From Candidatus Omnitrophota bacterium (lineage in GTDB: Bacteria > Omnitrophota > Gorgyraeia > Gygaellales > UBA12090): DNA of 52,315 nucleotides. Numbering within the stretch: the first letter of the stretch is position 1; each line of letters begins with the position of its first letter. The stretch covers positions 138,682 through 190,996 of the forward strand of contig JAUSCZ010000035.1 in assembly GCA_030674475.1 (NCBI GenBank). Reading direction: 5' to 3'. The notes beneath the pieces are model-generated. The model searched no databases. It was not told the DNA's origin and was given only the letters and a program-made list of their open reading frames with translations. This document shows positions 38,065-50,389 of the stretch, one piece after another. The translations under genes and the position numbers were made by a program.

Positions 38065-38364
38065 TTATTTGATTTCCACATCCACGCCTGCCGGAAGATT
38101 GAGCTTACGCAAAGCGTCGATTGTCTTGGCGGTCGGCTCATTCAATTCCATAAGGCGCTTATGGGTAATTAAATAAAACTGCTCCCTGGATTTTTTATCA
38201 ATGACCGGCGAACGATTCACCGTGTAGATCTCGCGCTTAACCGGAAGAGGAATAGGCCCGGAAACCTTTGCTCCTGTTCTCTTGCCGGTTTCCACTATCT
38301 CTGCCACTGCCTGATCTAATAAGCGGTGATCGTAGGCCTTCAATTTTATACGAATTTTTTGCAT
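38065..38364 (-). CDS. rpsJ: 30S ribosomal protein S10
   Basis: The 99-residue S10 (NusE) functions in the 30S head and in antitermination with NusB. It has [39 protein letters not shown] and the loop [15 protein letters not shown]. It begins the S10 gene block immediately after tuf, as in many non-proteobacterial genomes. A 100-bp spacer with a CGCGAAT/ATTCGCG inverted repeat separates it from tuf. Confidence 0.97.
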   Translation of the reverse strand: MQKIRIKLKAYDHRLLDQAVAEIVETGKRTGAKVSGPIPLPVKREIYTVNRSPVIDKKSREQFYLITHKRLMELNEPTAKTIDALRKLNLPAGVDVEIK

Positions 38365-38464
38365 TCTCTTTTTTTAGGCGCGGATTTCCGCGAATCAATA
38401 CCCGCTCCTACCTGACGAACAAACAGGAATATTCGCGAATAAAAATTAGCGTGAAGTACGCGTT

Positions 38465-39667
38465 TTACTTTATAATCTCCGAAACAACTCCCGCGCCGAC
38501 GGTATGACCGCCCTCGCGTATAGCAAAACGGGATTCTTTTTCCATGGCAATCGGTATTATCAACTCCACCTCAAGCAGAATATTATCCCCGGGCATAACC
38601 ATTTCCACGCCCTCGGGAAGATGACAGTCCCCGGTAACGTCCGTAGTCCGGAAGTAAAACTGCGGACGGTATCCTTTAAAAAACGGGGTATGTCTTCCGC
38701 CTTCTTCCTTAGACAAAATATAAATCTGGGCCTTGAATTTGGTGTGCGGAGTAATTGAGCCCGGAACCGCCAAAACCATCCCTCGCTCTAAGGTTTGCTT
38801 ATCCACGCCTCGTAAGAGAAGCCCGACATTATCCCCGGCCAGACCCTCATCCAGAAGCTTACGGAACATCTCAATCCCGGTAACCACGGTTTTTCCCACC
38901 TCAGGCCTTAAGCCCACGATATCCACGCTCTCGTTAAGCTTGACCTTACCGCGCTCTATTCTTCCGGTGCCGACCGTGCCGCGGCCTTCAATAGAGAACA
39001 CGTCTTCAATCGCCATCAGGAACGGCTTATCCAAGTCTCTCTTGGGAAGCGGAATAAAAGAATCCACGGCCTGCATTAACTCTAATATAGGCTTACAATT
39101 CGGACAGTCATCCTTAGCGCAGGCGCAGTTCATCGCGTTCAATGCCGAGCCTTTTATGATGGGGGTTTTATCTCCGGGAAAATTGTATTTGGTGAGCAGG
39201 TCCCTGACCTCCATCTCAACCAGCTCAATCAATTCCTTATCCTCAACCATATCCACCTTATTCAAGAATACCACCATTGAGGGAACATTCACCTGACGGG
39301 CCAATAGGATATGCTCTCTGGTCTGGGGCATCGGGCCGTCAGCCGCGGAAACCACTAATATCGCTCCATCCATCTGGGCCGCGCCGGTAATCATATTCTT
39401 GATATAATCAGCGTGCCCGGGACAATCAATATGGGCGTAGTGACGGTTTTCAGTTTGATACTCCACGTGGGAAATATTAATAGTAACCCCTCTTTCCCTT
39501 TCCTCAGGGGCATTATCAATGCTGTCATAGGCCCTGGCCTCGGCAAAACCTTTTTTATGCAAAACACAAGTGATTGCTGAAGTCAGGGTAGTTTTTCCAT
39601 GGTCTACATGACCGATGGTTCCGATATTTACATGTGGTTTTGATCTTACAAATTTTTCTTTAGCCAT
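38465..39667 (-). CDS. tuf: Elongation factor Tu with a Cys-rich insert
   Basis: The 400-residue GTPase delivers aminoacyl-tRNA. G motifs are intact: [25 protein letters not shown] and GSAL. In the GTPase domain, just after GSALNA, the sequence [15 protein letters not shown] contains four cysteines (181, 183, 188, 191) in a loop where E. coli EF-Tu has none; it could bind zinc or another metal. The rest, including RTTDVTG and the C-terminal GGRTVGAGVV-like end ([10 protein letters not shown]), is standard. It lies between fusA and rpsJ. Confidence 0.97.
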   Translation of the reverse strand: MAKEKFVRSKPHVNIGTIGHVDHGKTTLTSAITCVLHKKGFAEARAYDSIDNAPEERERGVTINISHVEYQTENRHYAHIDCPGHADYIKNMITGAAQMDGAILVVSAADGPMPQTREHILLARQVNVPSMVVFLNKVDMVEDKELIELVEMEVRDLLTKYNFPGDKTPIIKGSALNAMNCACAKDDCPNCKPILELMQAVDSFIPLPKRDLDKPFLMAIEDVFSIEGRGTVGTGRIERGKVKLNESVDIVGLRPEVGKTVVTGIEMFRKLLDEGLAGDNVGLLLRGVDKQTLERGMVLAVPGSITPHTKFKAQIYILSKEEGGRHTPFFKGYRPQFYFRTTDVTGDCHLPEGVEMVMPGDNILLEVELIIPIAMEKESRFAIREGGHTVGAGVVSEIIK

Positions 39668-39698
39668 ATTTAACTCCTTCCGTATTTAGACTTATTGT

Positions 39699-41795
39699 TT
39701 ATACGCCAAACCTTTGGACAGCGACACCTCTTTCAGTTATCTTCTGCGCTATATGTGAAGGCACCTCGTGATAAAAGGAGGGCTCCATCGAATAACTCGC
39801 TCTCCCCTGGGTCATAGAGCGGATAATCGTGGCATAATTAAATATCTCCGCCAAAGGAACGGTGCACCTGATAATTCTGGCATTGGCACGCTGACCCAAA
39901 GAAACTATTTTTGCCCGGCGTGAATTCAAGTCACCAATAATAGTGCCCATAAATTCTTCCGGAACAATAACCTCCATATCCATAATCGGCTCTAGCAAAA
40001 TAGAAGAGGCCTTTCTCATGCCGTCGCTGAAAGCGATAGAACCGGCCATCTGAAAGGACAGCTCGGAGGAATCCACATCATGATATGAGCCGTCAATTAA
40101 AGTAACGGCCACATCCGTAACCGGATATCCGGCTAAAATCCCGGTCTTGGCGCTGGCCATAACCCCATTCCTGACTGCTGGAATATATTCCCGGGGGATT
40201 ACTCCGCCCTTAAGCTTATCTTCAAAAGTTACCCCCGCTCCGGGAGTTTCCTGCGGCTGCATTTCTAAAACACAATGTCCGTATTGCCCGCGGCCTCCCG
40301 ACTGCTGAACAAACTTACCGGTTGAAATAATCTTCTTGGTCAGGGTTTCTTTATAGGCAACCTGGGGCTGTCCCACCAGGGCCAGCACGTTGAATTCCCT
40401 CTGCATCCGGTCTATGATAATATCCAGATGTAATTGCCCCATCCCCGACATTATGGTTTGCCCGGTTTCATGATTATACTTGACTTTCAGAGAGGGGTCC
40501 TCATCCATCAGCTTCCTTAAGGCCATACCCATCTTTTCCTGGTCGGATTTGGTTTTTGGCTCAACCGCCTGAGAAATAACCGGCTCAGGAAAATGCATCG
40601 CTTCCAACACTATCTGGTCTTTCTCATCACAGAGGGTATCTCCAGTCTTGGTGTCTTTAAGCCCTACCAGGGCGCAGATGTCTCCGGTTGCCACACTATC
40701 AACAATCTCCTGTTTATTGGCGTGCATTAAAACTATTTTGGTTACTCTTTCTCTTTCCCGCTTGCTGGAATTATAGATATAGGTTCCGGCCTTTAACATC
40801 CCGGAATAAACCCGCACAAAATTAAGCTTACCCACATAGGGGTCAGAAGCAACCTTAAAAGAAAAACCGCAGAAAGGGGCATCGTCACTCACTAAACGCT
40901 CTTCGTATTGGTCGGTTGCCGGATCTATACCTTTGATATTCACCCGGTCCGAAGGAGCCGGCAAATAAGCGCACACCGCGTCTAACAAAGGCTGAACGCC
41001 TTTATTTTTAAAAGAAGCGCCGCAAAACACCGGAACGAAAGCATTATTAACAACCTGCCGGCGAATAGCCTTTTTAATTATATCCTTGGCAGGATATTTA
41101 TTCTCTACATAATACCGCATTATTTCTTCGTCAGCCTCAGCCAGATGCTCAATCAATTTACCTTGCGCCTCTTTTACGCCTGCCCTTAATTCCTCAGGCA
41201 CATCTAAGATACTATACTCTTTTCCTATCTGGTCATCATACAAATAAAGCTTATCCTCAATTATATCTACCATTCCCTTCAGGTTATCTTCGATGCCATA
41301 AGGAATCTGCACTGCCGCGGCATTCGCCCCCAAGCGATCATGTATCTGTTTTACGGTTTCGCTCACGCTTGAGCCGGGCCGGTCCATTTTATTCACAAAG
41401 CATATTCGCGGCACGCCGTATCTATCCGCCTGGCGCCACACTGTTTCGGATTGCGGCTCAACGCCGTTTACGCCGTCAAATAAGACTACCGCCCCGTCTA
41501 AAACCTTGAGTGATCTTTCAACCTCAATAGTAAAATCCACGTGTCCCGGAGTATCAATAATGTTGATCCGGCAGTCCTGCCAAAAACAAGTAGTGCAGGC
41601 CGAGGTAATGGTAATGCCCCGCTCCTGCTCCTGAGGCATCCAATCCATAATCGCGGTCCCCTCATGAACCTCGCCAATTTTATAGGTTTTACCGGTATAA
41701 AACAGAATGCGCTCAGTAGTGGTAGTTTTACCGGCGTCTATATGGGCAACTATCCCGATATTTCTTATTTTATCTAAAGTAAATTGTCTTTGCAT
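39699..41795 (-). CDS. fusA: Elongation factor G
   Basis: The 698-residue translocase GTPase has the expected motifs: [19 protein letters not shown] (P-loop), RGITI switch [17 protein letters not shown] and NKMDRPG. Domain IV includes the HDVDSSE-like tip ([11 protein letters not shown]) and [18 protein letters not shown], and it ends with the usual [10 protein letters not shown]. Only one copy is visible here; the sequence is EF-G1-like in full length. It lies in the str block between rpsG and tuf. Confidence 0.97.
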   Translation of the reverse strand: MQRQFTLDKIRNIGIVAHIDAGKTTTTERILFYTGKTYKIGEVHEGTAIMDWMPQEQERGITITSACTTCFWQDCRINIIDTPGHVDFTIEVERSLKVLDGAVVLFDGVNGVEPQSETVWRQADRYGVPRICFVNKMDRPGSSVSETVKQIHDRLGANAAAVQIPYGIEDNLKGMVDIIEDKLYLYDDQIGKEYSILDVPEELRAGVKEAQGKLIEHLAEADEEIMRYYVENKYPAKDIIKKAIRRQVVNNAFVPVFCGASFKNKGVQPLLDAVCAYLPAPSDRVNIKGIDPATDQYEERLVSDDAPFCGFSFKVASDPYVGKLNFVRVYSGMLKAGTYIYNSSKRERERVTKIVLMHANKQEIVDSVATGDICALVGLKDTKTGDTLCDEKDQIVLEAMHFPEPVISQAVEPKTKSDQEKMGMALRKLMDEDPSLKVKYNHETGQTIMSGMGQLHLDIIIDRMQREFNVLALVGQPQVAYKETLTKKIISTGKFVQQSGGRGQYGHCVLEMQPQETPGAGVTFEDKLKGGVIPREYIPAVRNGVMASAKTGILAGYPVTDVAVTLIDGSYHDVDSSELSFQMAGSIAFSDGMRKASSILLEPIMDMEVIVPEEFMGTIIGDLNSRRAKIVSLGQRANARIIRCTVPLAEIFNYATIIRSMTQGRASYSMEPSFYHEVPSHIAQKITERGVAVQRFGV

Positions 41796-41837
41796 TTTTT
41801 TATGCGGATTACCTTGCTATCCGCGTTCATCCGTGTT

Positions 41838-42308
41838 CTACCAGCGGAAATGGGCGTAAGCCTTATTGGACTCGGCCATCTTATGCATATCATCACGCTT
41901 TTTTATCGCCGAACCTTCACCCTTATAAGCTGAAACCAACTCATCGGCCAACCTGTCAACCATAGCCTTGCCTTTTTTATTTCTGGCAAAGTCTCTTAAC
42001 CAGCGCATTGATATTGATGTTCCCCTATCCTGACGCACCTCAATAGGAACCTGATACGTGGCTCCACCCACCCGGCGCGGCTTCACTTCCAAGCGCGGCC
42101 TGACATTATCTATGGCCTTATGAAAAAGTTTAAGCGCGTCCTGGTCATTAAGCTTCTGCCTCATTATCTCAAAGGCGCCATAGACTATTCTCTCGGCAAT
42201 CGATTTCTTACCTCTGGTCATCACCATATTGACAAATTTAGTAACCGTCTTACTATTATACTTGGGGTCTAAACTAATTTCTCTTTCCGGGGCTTTTCTT
42301 CTTCTCAT
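41838..42308 (-). CDS. rpsG: 30S ribosomal protein S7
   Basis: The 156-residue S7 organises the 30S head. It has MRRRKAPEREISLDPKYNSKTVTKFVNMVM, MTRGKKSIAERIVYGA, VKPRRVGGATYQVPIEV and the C-terminal KRDDMHKMAESNKAYAHFRW. It follows rpsL in the str block. No anomalies. Confidence 0.97.
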   Translation of the reverse strand: MRRRKAPEREISLDPKYNSKTVTKFVNMVMTRGKKSIAERIVYGAFEIMRQKLNDQDALKLFHKAIDNVRPRLEVKPRRVGGATYQVPIEVRQDRGTSISMRWLRDFARNKKGKAMVDRLADELVSAYKGEGSAIKKRDDMHKMAESNKAYAHFRW

Positions 42309-42387
42309 GAATCCTCTCGTTCCTAATTAAAAATGTTTTTAAATAATTTTTTACATTTCTTTTGAACTTTGATATTTGCTATTTGAT

Positions 42388-42789
42388 TTACTTAGTTTTA
42401 GCCGCTCCTGAAGCGGCTTCCTTAGGTCTCTTAGCGCCGTATTTTGAGCGTGATTTTCTCCTGTTTTGCACACCGGCAGTATCCAAAGTACCCCGGACAA
42501 TATGATACCTTACGCCGGGCAAATCCTTAACCCTGCCGCCCCTGACCAAAACTATGGAATGTTCCTGTAAATTATGTCCTTCGCCGGGAATATAAGAAGT
42601 AACCTCGATACCGGTGGTGAGACGGGTCCGGGCAATCTTACGTAAAGCTGAATTGGGTTTCTTGGGAGTCATGGTCTTCACCTGAAGGCACACACCTCTT
42701 CGCTGAGGACAATTTTTAAGCGCCGGAGATTTAGATTTTTTTATCTTTTTGATTCGTCCAAGCCTGATAAGCTGAGAGATTGTGGGCAT
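42388..42789 (-). CDS. rpsL: 30S ribosomal protein S12
   Basis: The 133-residue decoding-centre protein S12 has [22 protein letters not shown] (Lys of the streptomycin region retained), [28 protein letters not shown] and [10 protein letters not shown]. Residues linked to streptomycin sensitivity look unchanged. It starts the str block after rpoC. Confidence 0.97.
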   Translation of the reverse strand: MPTISQLIRLGRIKKIKKSKSPALKNCPQRRGVCLQVKTMTPKKPNSALRKIARTRLTTGIEVTSYIPGEGHNLQEHSIVLVRGGRVKDLPGVRYHIVRGTLDTAGVQNRRKSRSKYGAKRPKEAASGAAKTK

Positions 42790-42808
42790 TTTTTATCCTT
42801 AATTTGTA

Positions 42809-42880
42809 GGAACAGAACAATGTTCTGTCCTTGCGTTAGCTTCCGCCGGAGGCGGACCCGCCTTCGGCGGAGAAAGCTGA
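42809..42880. repeat. Palindromes between rpoC and rpsL
   Basis: ACAGAACA-A-TGTTCTGT (about 42812-42829) is followed by TCCGCC-GGAGGCGGA and CCGCC-TTC-GGCGG stems (about 42842-42871). They occupy the 92-bp spacer. No U-run follows, so they resemble dispersed palindromes or processing hairpins between the rif and str blocks. Confidence 0.65.
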
Positions 42881-42881
42881 T

Positions 42882-45800
42882 CTAAACCGCCGCGCCGTGC
42901 GGCTCTTCCTTTACCGCTTTAGCTTCCTTAACTACCTCAATATTTTGATGTATCTTCAATCCAGTTCCCGCGGGAATAAGATGACCTACTATGACATTCT
43001 CTTTCAAACCTAGAAGATTATCCTTCTTGCCGGAAGCCGCCGCCTCAGTGAGCACCCGGGTAGTCTCCTGAAAACTGGCGGCTGAGATAAAACTTTCGGT
43101 AGTCAGTGAGGCCTTGGTGATTCCCAAAAGAAGCGGGGTTGCCGAAGCTGACTTCGCGCCTTTTTTAGCCACCCGGGAATTCTCCCTCAGGAACTTAATT
43201 TTGTCTATATGCTGGCCAGAGAGAAAATTCGTATCTCCGGCGTCTTCTATACGCACTTTCTTGAGCATCTGCCGGATAATTACTTCTATATGTTTGTCGT
43301 TGATACGCACACCCTGGAGACGATACACCTCCTGAATTTCATTGACTAAATATTCCTGTAAAACTTTATCTCCGGAAACCCGCAATATATCCTGCAAAAC
43401 CACCGGCCCATCAGTGAGTTGCTGGCCCGCGCTGACCCGGTCGCCCTTATACACATTTGGATGTTTGCCGTGGGGGATAGCGTATTCGCGTTTCATGCCG
43501 GTTGAACTTCTCACCACAATCTCTCTTTGGTTTTTCTTGCTCTCGCTAAATTCCACAAAACCGTCTATTTCGCTGATTACCGCCGGGTCCTTAGGCCTGC
43601 GGGCTTCAAACAACTCCGCTACCCGGGGAAGACCTCCGGTGATATCGCGCGTCTTTCCGGAAACCCGGGGAATCTTGGCCACCAGCTCACCCGCCTCCGC
43701 GGTCTCGCCGTCCTTAACCATAATGTGCGCGCCTATCGGCAGAGGATATATACCCAAAACCTCGTCCTTGGAATCAAGAATGATGATCTGAGGATGATAT
43801 TCAGTTTTATGTTCAACCACTACGCGCTCAGTAACTCCGGTAACCGGATTGAGTTCCTCGCGCATGGTCTTGCCTTCTCCCATATCCTCAAATTTAACCC
43901 TGCCTTTTACTTCAGTAAGTATTGGTGAAGTGTAGGGGTCCCAGCGGACAAAAACCTCTCCCTTGTTTACCTCTTTACCTTCAGCAATACTGATAAACGC
44001 GCCCTGAGGTACGGAATACCGCTCTAATTCCCTGCCTTGCTCATTATTAACGCTTATCGCGCCGTTACGGTTTAAAACTATAAATTCCTTATCTTTATGG
44101 ACTACCCTTAAATTATGATATTTAACACTGCCTTTGTTTTTGGCTTTCAGTGAAGATTGCTCTACCACGCGCGATGCCGTCCCTCCGATATGAAAAGTCC
44201 TCATGGTCAACTGGGTTCCCGGCTCGCCGATACTTTGAGCGGCAATTACTCCCACCGCCTCACCTATTTCCACTAATCTTCCGGTAGCCAGGCTCCTGCC
44301 GTAACATTTGGCGCAGACTCCCCGTTCAGACTCGCAGGTCAAGACGCTGCGGATACGGATTTTTTCAATGCCTAAGCGCTCAATCATATCCGCCTTTTCT
44401 TCAGTAACCTCGCTTCCGGCGTCCACCACAGTCTCATCAGTAATAATATCTACTACATTATCCAAAGCCGTTCTTCCCGCGATACGATCCTTCAAGGAAA
44501 CCACCATCTCATCGCCCTCGGCAATCGAAGCCAGGGTTATCCCGTTAAGGGTGCCGCAATCTATCTCATTTATAATAACTTCCTGAGCCACATCTACCAG
44601 CCTGCGGGTTAGATAACCGGCATCAGCGGTCTTTAAAGCCGTATCCGCCAGACCTTTTCTGGCTCCATGGGTAGAGATAAAATATTCCAAAACTGTTAAT
44701 CCTTCGCGGAAATTAGCGGTTATCGGATTCTCGATAATCTCACCCGAAGGCTTGGCCATAAGCCCGCGCATTCCGGCCAGCTGTCTGATCTGTAAGCGCG
44801 AGCCTCTGGCCCCGGAATCAGCCATCATAAATATGGGATTGAACGGCTCCATTTCCTTAAAAAGAAGTTCAGAAATCCTGTCGGTAGTATGAGTCCAGAT
44901 ATCTATGACCTTATTATATCTTTCACCATCGGTAATGATGCCCTTACGGTATTGCCCGTCAACCTTGGCCACCTCCAGCATAACCTCTTTCAGGATTTCG
45001 CCTTTTGCCTGAGGGACTTTCAAATCATCAATGGAAATAGACATTCCGCCCAGTGTCGCGTATTCAAAGCCTAATGTCTTAAGCCTGTCTAAAAGCTTGA
45101 TCGTTTCCATATGTCCGAATCTTTTGTAACAATCCGCCACCACCTGCCCTATACGGTTTTTATTCATTTCTAAATTAACAAAACCAAAACCGCCAGGTAA
45201 TGTATCATTAAAGATAACCCTTCCCACCGTGGTCTCGATTATCTGTTTTTCTTCAATCAATTGAGTTTGAGCTAAGTCAAACACCGAGCTGATTCTCACC
45301 TTTATCCTGGCATTTAAATCTACGGCATCATCACTGTGAGCCGTCAAAACCTCATCGCAGGAAGAGAATATCTTTCCTTCTCCTTTGGCGTGGGGCTTTT
45401 CTTTGGTCAGGTAACAGCAGCCCAAAACAATATCCTGGGTAGGACTGAGAATCGGACGTCCGTCAGCGGGAGAAAAAACATTGTTTACCGAAAGCATCAG
45501 CAGTTTAGTCTCAGCCTGAGCCTCTAAAGACAGCGGCACATGCACCGCCATCTGATCTCCGTCAAAATCCGCGTTAAAAGCGGTGCACACCAAAGGATGT
45601 ATCTTGATGGCTTTTCCTTCAATAAGAACCGGCTGAAAGGCCTGTATGCTCAAACGGTGCAGAGTAGGAGCGCGATTTAACATCACCGGATGGTCTTTAA
45701 TCACTTCATCTAAAATATCCCAGACTTCTATCTTGGCTCTTTCCACCATCCTTTTAGCGCCTTTAATGCTATGAACAAAACCTTTTTCCCGGAGCTTCTT

Positions 45801-46919
45801 GATGATAAACGGCTCAAAGAGTTCTAAGGCCATCTGTTTGGGCAGGCCGCACTCGTTCATCTTCAACTCCGGCCCGACCACAATAACCGATCGCCCGGAA
45901 TAATCCACCCGTTTTCCCAGGAGATTCTGGCGGAAACGGCCTTGTTTTCCTTTGAGCATATCCGATAATGATTTTAAGGGCCGGCTGCTTGCCCCCATAA
46001 CCGCCCGGCCGTGCCTTCCGTTATCCAAAAGGGCGTCCACCGCCTCCTGAAGCATCCTCTTTTCATTGCGGATAATTATCTCCGGGGCATTTAATTCCAT
46101 CAGTTTCTTGAGACGGTTATTACGGTTAATTACCCTGCGGTATAGATCATTCAAATCCGAAGTGGCGAATCTTCCGCCGTCAAGAGGAACCAGAGGACGC
46201 AGATCCGGAGGAATAACCGGAAGGACCTCTAAGACCATCCACTCCGCCTTATTACCGGAGTTTTTAATATCCTCAACTAATTTTAGAATCTTGGTAGTCT
46301 TGCGGTTAGAAGGAGTGTCTTTGCCCTCACCTAAACTCTTGCGCATTTTGACGCAAAGTTCATCAAGGTCAGCTTCTTTGAGCATGTCCCGGATTGCCTC
46401 CGCGCCTATCTTAGCCTTAAAACTAGTGCCGTATTTTTCTACACAGGCCTGGTATTTTTCTTCACTAAGTAATTCTCTTTTCTTTAAAGGTGTATCCTGA
46501 GGGTCAATAACCACATATTCTTCATAATAGATTACCTTTTCCAGATCCCTCAAGCCTAAGCCTAATATAGCGGATAAACGGCTGGGCACCGCTTTAAAAA
46601 ACCAAATATGAGTAACCGGGCAAGCCAGCTCAATATGGCCCATCCTCTCACGCCTGACCGAAGAACGATCAATAGTTACCCCGCATCTATCGCAGGTAAT
46701 ACTTTTAAACTTTATCCCCTTATATTTTCCGCAGTTACACTCCCAGTCTTTCACCGGGCCGAATATCTTTTCACAAAAAAGTCCGCCCTTCTCAGGTTTA
46801 AGGGTACGATAGTTTATAGTCTCGGCCTTCCTAATCTCACCCTTTGACCAAGAGTGAATTACCTGGGGTGAAGCTATTTTAATTGTTATAGAATCAAAAT
46901 TAACTATTTCTTGTGCCAT
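42882..46919 (-). CDS. rpoC: DNA-directed RNA polymerase subunit beta'
   Basis: The 1,345-residue beta' has the N-terminal zinc ribbon ([20 protein letters not shown]), the clamp and rudder regions, and the catalytic magnesium triad [12 protein letters not shown]. The trigger loop area includes MGMRG-like [16 protein letters not shown], and a second zinc site is at [13 protein letters not shown]. The bridge/trigger region and C-terminal clamp end are intact. It follows rpoB across a short spacer that supplies the CGAGCAAAGCGAGGA ribosome-site module. Confidence 0.97.
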   Translation of the reverse strand: MAQEIVNFDSITIKIASPQVIHSWSKGEIRKAETINYRTLKPEKGGLFCEKIFGPVKDWECNCGKYKGIKFKSITCDRCGVTIDRSSVRRERMGHIELACPVTHIWFFKAVPSRLSAILGLGLRDLEKVIYYEEYVVIDPQDTPLKKRELLSEEKYQACVEKYGTSFKAKIGAEAIRDMLKEADLDELCVKMRKSLGEGKDTPSNRKTTKILKLVEDIKNSGNKAEWMVLEVLPVIPPDLRPLVPLDGGRFATSDLNDLYRRVINRNNRLKKLMELNAPEIIIRNEKRMLQEAVDALLDNGRHGRAVMGASSRPLKSLSDMLKGKQGRFRQNLLGKRVDYSGRSVIVVGPELKMNECGLPKQMALELFEPFIIKKLREKGFVHSIKGAKRMVERAKIEVWDILDEVIKDHPVMLNRAPTLHRLSIQAFQPVLIEGKAIKIHPLVCTAFNADFDGDQMAVHVPLSLEAQAETKLLMLSVNNVFSPADGRPILSPTQDIVLGCCYLTKEKPHAKGEGKIFSSCDEVLTAHSDDAVDLNARIKVRISSVFDLAQTQLIEEKQIIETTVGRVIFNDTLPGGFGFVNLEMNKNRIGQVVADCYKRFGHMETIKLLDRLKTLGFEYATLGGMSISIDDLKVPQAKGEILKEVMLEVAKVDGQYRKGIITDGERYNKVIDIWTHTTDRISELLFKEMEPFNPIFMMADSGARGSRLQIRQLAGMRGLMAKPSGEIIENPITANFREGLTVLEYFISTHGARKGLADTALKTADAGYLTRRLVDVAQEVIINEIDCGTLNGITLASIAEGDEMVVSLKDRIAGRTALDNVVDIITDETVVDAGSEVTEEKADMIERLGIEKIRIRSVLTCESERGVCAKCYGRSLATGRLVEIGEAVGVIAAQSIGEPGTQLTMRTFHIGGTASRVVEQSSLKAKNKGSVKYHNLRVVHKDKEFIVLNRNGAISVNNEQGRELERYSVPQGAFISIAEGKEVNKGEVFVRWDPYTSPILTEVKGRVKFEDMGEGKTMREELNPVTGVTERVVVEHKTEYHPQIIILDSKDEVLGIYPLPIGAHIMVKDGETAEAGELVAKIPRVSGKTRDITGGLPRVAELFEARRPKDPAVISEIDGFVEFSESKKNQREIVVRSSTGMKREYAIPHGKHPNVYKGDRVSAGQQLTDGPVVLQDILRVSGDKVLQEYLVNEIQEVYRLQGVRINDKHIEVIIRQMLKKVRIEDAGDTNFLSGQHIDKIKFLRENSRVAKKGAKSASATPLLLGITKASLTTESFISAASFQETTRVLTEAAASGKKDNLLGLKENVIVGHLIPAGTGLKIHQNIEVVKEAKAVKEEPHGAAV

Positions 46920-46972
46920 TCATCCTCGCTTTGCTCGGATAGATTACAGATTACAGAGAAAACATTTTACTG
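46920..46972. repeat. Ribosome-site module and short heptad array between rpoB and rpoC
   Basis: Next to the rpoC ATG the minus strand reads ATCCGAGCAAAGCGAGGATGA. Beyond it ACAG words occur twice at a 7-nt step (about 46945-46955), with one CTGT near the rpoB stop. It is a reduced form of the larger arrays. Confidence 0.6.
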
Positions 46973-49900
46973 TTATTTGTGCTCTTTAGAGACCTGGGTT
47001 TTTATGTCTAAGGCCAGGCCTTGCAATTCTTTTATTAGGACGTTGAAAGATTCCGGAGTGCTGGGATCAAGCCTCTGTTCACCCTTAACTATATTTTCAT
47101 AAATACGGGTTCGGCCCTTGACATCATCAGACTTTACCGTAAGCATTTCCTGGAGGGTATAGGCCGCGCCATAGGCCTCCAGGGCCCAGACTTCCATTTC
47201 ACCAAATCTTTGTCCGCCAAACTGGGCTTTTCCGCCTAAAGGCTGTTGAGTAACCAAAGAATATGGGCCTATTGAACGGGCATGGATCTTTTCATCAACC
47301 ATATGGTTTAATTTCATCATATAGATATAGCCTACGGTTGCCTTCTGAGAAAAAGGTAGCCCGTTATAACCGTCATACAACTGAATCTTGCCATCCTCAG
47401 GAAGGCCGGCCTTTTTAAGCATCTCTTTTATCTCGCTTTCGGCGGCGCCGTCAAAGACCGGACTGGATACTTTTATCCCCAGGGCCTTAGCCGCCCAGCC
47501 TAAATGAGTTTCTAATATCTGGCCCACATTCATCCGCGAAGGCACACCCAAAGGATTAAGCACTATCTCCACCGGAGTGCCATCCGCCAGGAATGGCATA
47601 TCTTCTTCGGGAAGTATTCGGGCGAGCACGCCTTTATTGCCGTGGCGCCCAGCAAGCTTATCTCCTACTGCCAGCTTTCTCTTGATGGCGACATACACGA
47701 CTACCCGCTTAAGAACTCCCGGAGGAAGCTCATCTCCGCGGTGAACCTTTTCAATTTCCTGTTCCTGCTCAGTCAACAATTCCTTGATCTGCTCCTCGAA
47801 AGAGGTAGTTAAGGCAATCGCCTCCTCATTGGAGCTATAATCAATACGATCTAATTTATTTTTATCCACTCCCAAAAACTTACTCAGACGGAGAATTTTT
47901 TCTTCTTCCACAAATTCTACTTCCTGTTTATAGTAAGCCTTGATCTCGCGGATTTTGGCCAATTCCTGCTTCTTTTCTTCCTTAGATTTCCTGCCCCGGT
48001 CTTTACGTTGGAAGACATGAACATCCACCACCACGCCTTCCACTCCCGGGGGAACCACTAATGAAGTATCCCGGACATCCCCGGCCTTCTCGCCGAATAT
48101 CGCCCTTAAAAGGCGCTCTTCAGAGGAAAGTTCGGACTCAGTCTTAGGGGTAACCCTGCCCGCCAGTATGCCGCCGGGATGCACCTCCGCGCCGACGCGA
48201 ATAATTCCGTCCTTATCCAGGTCTTTAAGGCTTTCTTCAGAAACATTAGGGATATCCCGGCTAATCTCTTCGTTTCCTAATCGGGTCTCGGTTGCCTCAA
48301 TTTGGAATTCTTCAACATGGATAGAGGTAAAGATATCTTCTTTAGAAATTTTCTCGGAAATAAGAATAGCGTCCTCAAAGTTATAACCGCGCCAGGGCAT
48401 AAAGGCAACCAAAAGATTTTTGCCTAAAGCCAACTCTCCCTGGTCAGTGCTCATTCCATCGGCAATAGCCTGGCCCTTTTCTATCTTTTCCCCTAATTTA
48501 ACCAGCGGCCTTTGATTTATACAAGTATCGGCATTGGAGCGCTGAAATTTCTTCAGCTTATAAGTGTTCTTTCCTACAGTAATGCTTGAGCCGTCAAAGG
48601 CGCTAACCTTGCCTTCTTCCTTAGCCACTACCACCGCTCCGGAATCAATCGCTACCTTATATTCCATATCCGTAGCCACCAGAGGAGATTCGGTAATCAT
48701 CAAGGGAACAGCCTGTCTCTGCATATTTGAACCCATCAGCGCGCGGTTGGCATCATCATGTTCTAGGAATGGTATTAACGCGGCGGCTACCGAAACTAAC
48801 TGTTTAGGGCTGACATCCATATACTCCACTTTCTTAGGGTCAGCCTTGGGGAAGTCGCCTTTAAGGCGGCAGGAAACCCCTTTCTCCTGGAAATGTCCGT
48901 CAGGGCCAACAACCGCGTTGGCCTGAGCAACAAGCTTATTCTCTTCAATATCAGCGGTCAAATATTCAATCTTGCGGGTAACTTTACCGTCTTCAACCTT
49001 ACGGTAAGGAGTCTCCAGCAACCCTAAATCATTTACCTGGGCAAAAGTGCTTAGAGAAGCGATTAAACCGATATTCGGTCCTTCAGGAGTCTCTACGGGA
49101 CAGACCCTTCCGTAATGCGAAGAGTGAATATCCCTAACCTCAAAACCCGCTCTTTCCCGGGAAAGGCCTCCCGGCCCAAGAGCGGAAAGCCTGCGCTTAT
49201 GAGTCATCTCAGCCAAAGGATTCACCTGATCCATAAACTGAGAAAGTTGGGAACGTCCGAAGAAATCCTTGATCTGGTTAGATAAAAGTTTGGAATTTAT
49301 CAAATGATGCAGGCTCAAGGTATGAAATTCGGACAAGACCGCCAGGCGCTCCCGGATAGATTTTTCTAAACGGGTCAAACCTATGCGCACCTGGTTTTGA
49401 ACCAGTTCACCGACACTCTTGACGCGCCTGTTTCCTAAATGGTCAATATCGTCAATCTGTCCGATTCCCTCTCTTAATTTTATTAAGTATTCAATTACTT
49501 TAATTACTGTGGGGGCGTCAAGTATCCGCTTATCCAGAGAAATATTAATGCCGAGTTTACGATTTAAGATGAACCTGCCGGCGCGGGAGAGGTCATAACG
49601 GCGGGGGTCAAAAAATAGCCGATAGAAAAGATTTTCCGCCGCTTCGGGAGTTATTGGTTCAGCCGGGCGCATCTTGCGGTAGAAATCAGCTAAGGCTTCT
49701 TCTTTATTTTTAGTATAATCTTTCTTCAGGGTATTGAGAATCTGCGGGTAAGGTTTGGAACCAAAGGCGTTTAAAATATCTTCATCGGTAGAATAACCGA
49801 TAATCCGTAAAATCTGGGTCACCGGAAAATTACGGCGATGGTCCACATAAGCCAGGATCACTTCGGAAATATCATACTTAAACTCAAGCCAGGCCCCATG

Positions 49901-50389
49901 ATACGGAATTACCCGGCCATGGAATATTTTTTTCCCGGTAGGATGCATCTCCTCTTCAAAGGAAACACCCGGCGAACGTTGAAGCTGAGAAACCACCACC
50001 CTCTCATCGCCGTTAATAATAAAGGTCCCGGTATCGGTCATTAGAGGAATTTCTCCGAAATACGACTCCTGCTCTTTAATTTCTCCGGGGCTGACCAGCT
50101 TGAATCGGACCTTCAGGGGAGCGGCATAGCTCATTGAACGCCGGCGGCATTCATCCACATCGTACTTTGGTTTTCCTAAATTGTAGCCGATAAAATCAAG
50201 GCGCACCTGACGGTCAAAACTTTCCACAGGAAAAATCTCGTTAAAAACTTCCTGCAGGCCGATATTCTTACGCTGTGAAGGAGACACTTCTATCTGCAGA
50301 AATTCAGCGTAAGACAAACGCTGGATATCCAACAGATGCGGCATATTATAGACTTCTTTGATTTTGGCGAAATTTTTACGTTCTGACAT
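46973..50389 (-). CDS. rpoB: DNA-directed RNA polymerase subunit beta
   Basis: The 1,138-residue beta subunit has the rifampicin region [18 protein letters not shown] followed by LSALGPGG, with the key His and Ser of sensitive enzymes kept; Val replaces the usual Thr/Asn in DQxNPL. Other blocks: [40 protein letters not shown] and the C-terminal [18 protein letters not shown]. Length is compact, without the large lineage-specific insertions of Proteobacteria. It lies between rplL and rpoC. Confidence 0.97.
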   Translation of the reverse strand: MSERKNFAKIKEVYNMPHLLDIQRLSYAEFLQIEVSPSQRKNIGLQEVFNEIFPVESFDRQVRLDFIGYNLGKPKYDVDECRRRSMSYAAPLKVRFKLVSPGEIKEQESYFGEIPLMTDTGTFIINGDERVVVSQLQRSPGVSFEEEMHPTGKKIFHGRVIPYHGAWLEFKYDISEVILAYVDHRRNFPVTQILRIIGYSTDEDILNAFGSKPYPQILNTLKKDYTKNKEEALADFYRKMRPAEPITPEAAENLFYRLFFDPRRYDLSRAGRFILNRKLGINISLDKRILDAPTVIKVIEYLIKLREGIGQIDDIDHLGNRRVKSVGELVQNQVRIGLTRLEKSIRERLAVLSEFHTLSLHHLINSKLLSNQIKDFFGRSQLSQFMDQVNPLAEMTHKRRLSALGPGGLSRERAGFEVRDIHSSHYGRVCPVETPEGPNIGLIASLSTFAQVNDLGLLETPYRKVEDGKVTRKIEYLTADIEENKLVAQANAVVGPDGHFQEKGVSCRLKGDFPKADPKKVEYMDVSPKQLVSVAAALIPFLEHDDANRALMGSNMQRQAVPLMITESPLVATDMEYKVAIDSGAVVVAKEEGKVSAFDGSSITVGKNTYKLKKFQRSNADTCINQRPLVKLGEKIEKGQAIADGMSTDQGELALGKNLLVAFMPWRGYNFEDAILISEKISKEDIFTSIHVEEFQIEATETRLGNEEISRDIPNVSEESLKDLDKDGIIRVGAEVHPGGILAGRVTPKTESELSSEERLLRAIFGEKAGDVRDTSLVVPPGVEGVVVDVHVFQRKDRGRKSKEEKKQELAKIREIKAYYKQEVEFVEEEKILRLSKFLGVDKNKLDRIDYSSNEEAIALTTSFEEQIKELLTEQEQEIEKVHRGDELPPGVLKRVVVYVAIKRKLAVGDKLAGRHGNKGVLARILPEEDMPFLADGTPVEIVLNPLGVPSRMNVGQILETHLGWAAKALGIKVSSPVFDGAAESEIKEMLKKAGLPEDGKIQLYDGYNGLPFSQKATVGYIYMMKLNHMVDEKIHARSIGPYSLVTQQPLGGKAQFGGQRFGEMEVWALEAYGAAYTLQEMLTVKSDDVKGRTRIYENIVKGEQRLDPSTPESFNVLIKELQGLALDIKTQVSKEHK

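Noticed and set aside
42809-42880. tRNA gene in the rpoC-rpsL spacer
   Set aside because: The stems are simple palindromes; there is no T-loop GTTCRA, no anticodon arm and no CCA-type end.
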